A stretch of DNA of 64,000 nucleotides from Actinopolymorpha cephalotaxi. Its GTDB lineage: Bacteria; Actinomycetota; Actinomycetes; Propionibacteriales; Actinopolymorphaceae. Each line of letters opens with the position of its first letter. Position 1 is the first letter of the stretch. Under the pieces are notes generated by a model. That model was given only the letters and a program-made list of their open reading frames with translations. It was not told the origin of the DNA and did no database searches. This document shows, piece after piece, positions 63,028-64,000 of this stretch. The stretch is taken from positions 1,696,850-1,760,849 of the forward strand of contig NZ_JACBZA010000001.1 in the NCBI RefSeq assembly GCF_013408535.1, given 5' to 3'. The translations under genes and the position numbers were made by a program.

Positions 63028-63480
63028 ATGGCCGGCATGCCCAGCGCCGATCCCAGTGCAGCCCCCAGGGCCAACCCCAGCGCCACCCCCAGGGCCGGCA
63101 CCGCACTCGCCCCCGAGGTCGCAGAACGGCTCAAACGCGACGACCACGGCCTGGTGGTCGCGGTGGTCCAGCAGCACGACACCGGCGAGGTGCTGATGGT
63201 CGGCTGGATGGACGACGAGGCGCTGCACCGCACGCTCACCTCGGGCCGGTCGACCTTCTGGAGCCGCAGCCGCAAGGAGTACTGGGTGAAGGGCGAGACC
63301 TCGGGTCACCGGCAGTGGGTGAAGGAGGTCCGGCTGGACTGCGACGGCGACACTCTCCTCGTCCGGGTGGACCAGGAGGGACCGGCCTGCCACACCGGCA
63401 CCCGCACCTGTTTCGACGACGGCCTGCTCACCGCGAAGGTGGGCACACCGGCTGCCACGGGCGGGGAGGCCCGGCCGTGA
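63028..63480 (+). CDS. hisI: HisI, phosphoribosyl-AMP cyclohydrolase
   Basis: Zinc-dependent hydrolase of the third histidine step. The core starts at [32 protein letters not shown] (about residues 36-67), and zinc-binding [25 protein letters not shown] is intact. The N-terminal extension (about 28 residues) is a Pro/Ala/Ser repeat, [22 protein letters not shown] 63028 or 63037 both fit. Monofunctional, without HisE. GTGA overlap with trpE links histidine and tryptophan genes. Confidence 0.94.
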   Translation: MAGMPSADPSAAPRANPSATPRAGTALAPEVAERLKRDDHGLVVAVVQQHDTGEVLMVGWMDDEALHRTLTSGRSTFWSRSRKEYWVKGETSGHRQWVKEVRLDCDGDTLLVRVDQEGPACHTGTRTCFDDGLLTAKVGTPAATGGEARP

Positions 63481-64000
63481 CGTCCCTCGGTGCCGCCACC
63501 CCCGACCTCGCCGGCTTCCGCGACCTCGCGCCCGGGCGCCGGGTGATCCCGGTGACCCGCAAGCTGCTCGCCGACGCCGAGACCCCCCTCGGCGTCTACG
63601 CCAAGCTGGCCCGGGACGAGCCGGGCACGTTCCTGTTCGAGTCGGCCGAGCACGGCGGGGTGTGGGGGAGGTACTCCTTCGTCGGCGTACGTTCCGCGGC
63701 GGTCCTCACCGAACGCGACGGCCAGGCGCACTGGCTGGGCAATCCGCCGGTGGGGCTGCCCGAGGGTGGCGACCCACTGGCCGCCGTGCAGGAGACGGTG
63801 GCCCGGCTGCACACGCCACACCTGCCCGGCTTGCCGCCGCTGACCGGCGGGCTCGTCGGCTACATCGGCTACGACGCGGTACGCCGGCTCGAGCGGCTGC
63901 CCGACCTCACCACCGACGACCTGGGGCTGCCGGAGCTGGCGCTGATGCTGGCCACCGACCTCGCGGTGCTGGACCACGTGGACGGCACGGTGCTGCTGAT
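63477..64000 (+). CDS. trpE: TrpE, anthranilate synthase component I (3' partial)
   Basis: GTG start in a GTGA overlap with hisI. The visible 174 residues are the N-terminal part of Trp[44 protein letters not shown] (the Trp-feedback region contains LLES/FLFES) and [24 protein letters not shown]. The catalytic chorismate-binding domain lies beyond the window. Cut by the right edge, so length and integrity cannot be judged. Confidence 0.93.
   Translation, partial: MTSLGAATPDLAGFRDLAPGRRVIPVTRKLLADAETPLGVYAKLARDEPGTFLFESAEHGGVWGRYSFVGVRSAAVLTERDGQAHWLGNPPVGLPEGGDPLAAVQETVARLHTPHLPGLPPLTGGLVGYIGYDAVRRLERLPDLTTDDLGLPELALMLATDLAVLDHVDGTVLL

Noticed and set aside
1-64000. tRNA, rRNA, CRISPR array, transposon or prophage
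   Set aside because: No cloverleaf-like segment, spaced-repeat array, transposase, integrase or phage structural gene was seen on either strand.

Overview
This window comes from the chromosome of a high-GC Gram-positive bacterium (Actinomycetota). The evidence is extreme G+C bias in third codon positions, frequent GTG starts, DivIVA/Wag31 and SepF in a dcw (division and cell wall) cluster, a PriA-type HisA, an F420-type LLM oxidoreductase, a DUF5753 regulator, and many leaderless genes with a TANNNT box 6-8 nt before the start codon. I cannot fix the genus from sequence alone; a Propionibacteriales-like actinomycete is my best guess.

Layout. (1) 1-9.2 kb: the end of a dcw cluster, ftsW (5' cut by the window), murG, murC, ftsQ, ftsZ, yggS, sepF, yggT and divIVA, closed by a strong hairpin. 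(2) 9.4-18.8 kb: a TraR/DksA-like protein with a histone-H1-like Lys/Ala tail, lspA, rluD, a small chorismate mutase, dnaE, a membrane protein and a DUF3352 protein, ending at a bidirectional-looking terminator. (3) 18.9-20.3 kb: minus-strand ybaK and LLM oxidoreductase. (4) 20.5-26.0 kb: the histidine operon hisD-hisN-hisC-hisB-(49-aa membrane protein)-hisH-priA. (5) 26.1-32.1 kb: a tightly coupled four-gene cassette, fatty acyl reductase fused to a HAD phosphatase, zinc alcohol dehydrogenase, LarA-like protein and PlsC acyltransferase. This is the best candidate here for an undescribed (lipid) pathway. (6) 32.2-33.5 kb: a PEBP-family gene coupled to hisF.

(7) 33.6-63.0 kb: about 29.5 kb of accessory genes between hisF and hisI. 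They include DUF427, APH-like kinase, an ArsR-AHSA1-RibD operon, a dipeptide-type ABC importer, a HAD phosphatase, an iron alcohol dehydrogenase, two tandem GT-C-like membrane proteins with a GT2 glycosyltransferase, a truncated-methyltransferase/Cys-rich small protein pair opposite a DUF5753 regulator, YdeI, a WYL regulator, two PH-domain membrane proteins, a TPP-riboswitch-controlled YkoEDC thiamine/HMP importer, and a TIGR03085 protein coupled to a GH92 mannosidase. (8) 63.0-64.0 kb: hisI overlapping trpE, which runs off the window.

The core genes (division, lipoprotein processing, replication, His/Trp synthesis) look intact apart from the two ends cut by the window. I found no tRNA, rRNA, CRISPR, transposase, integrase or prophage gene.
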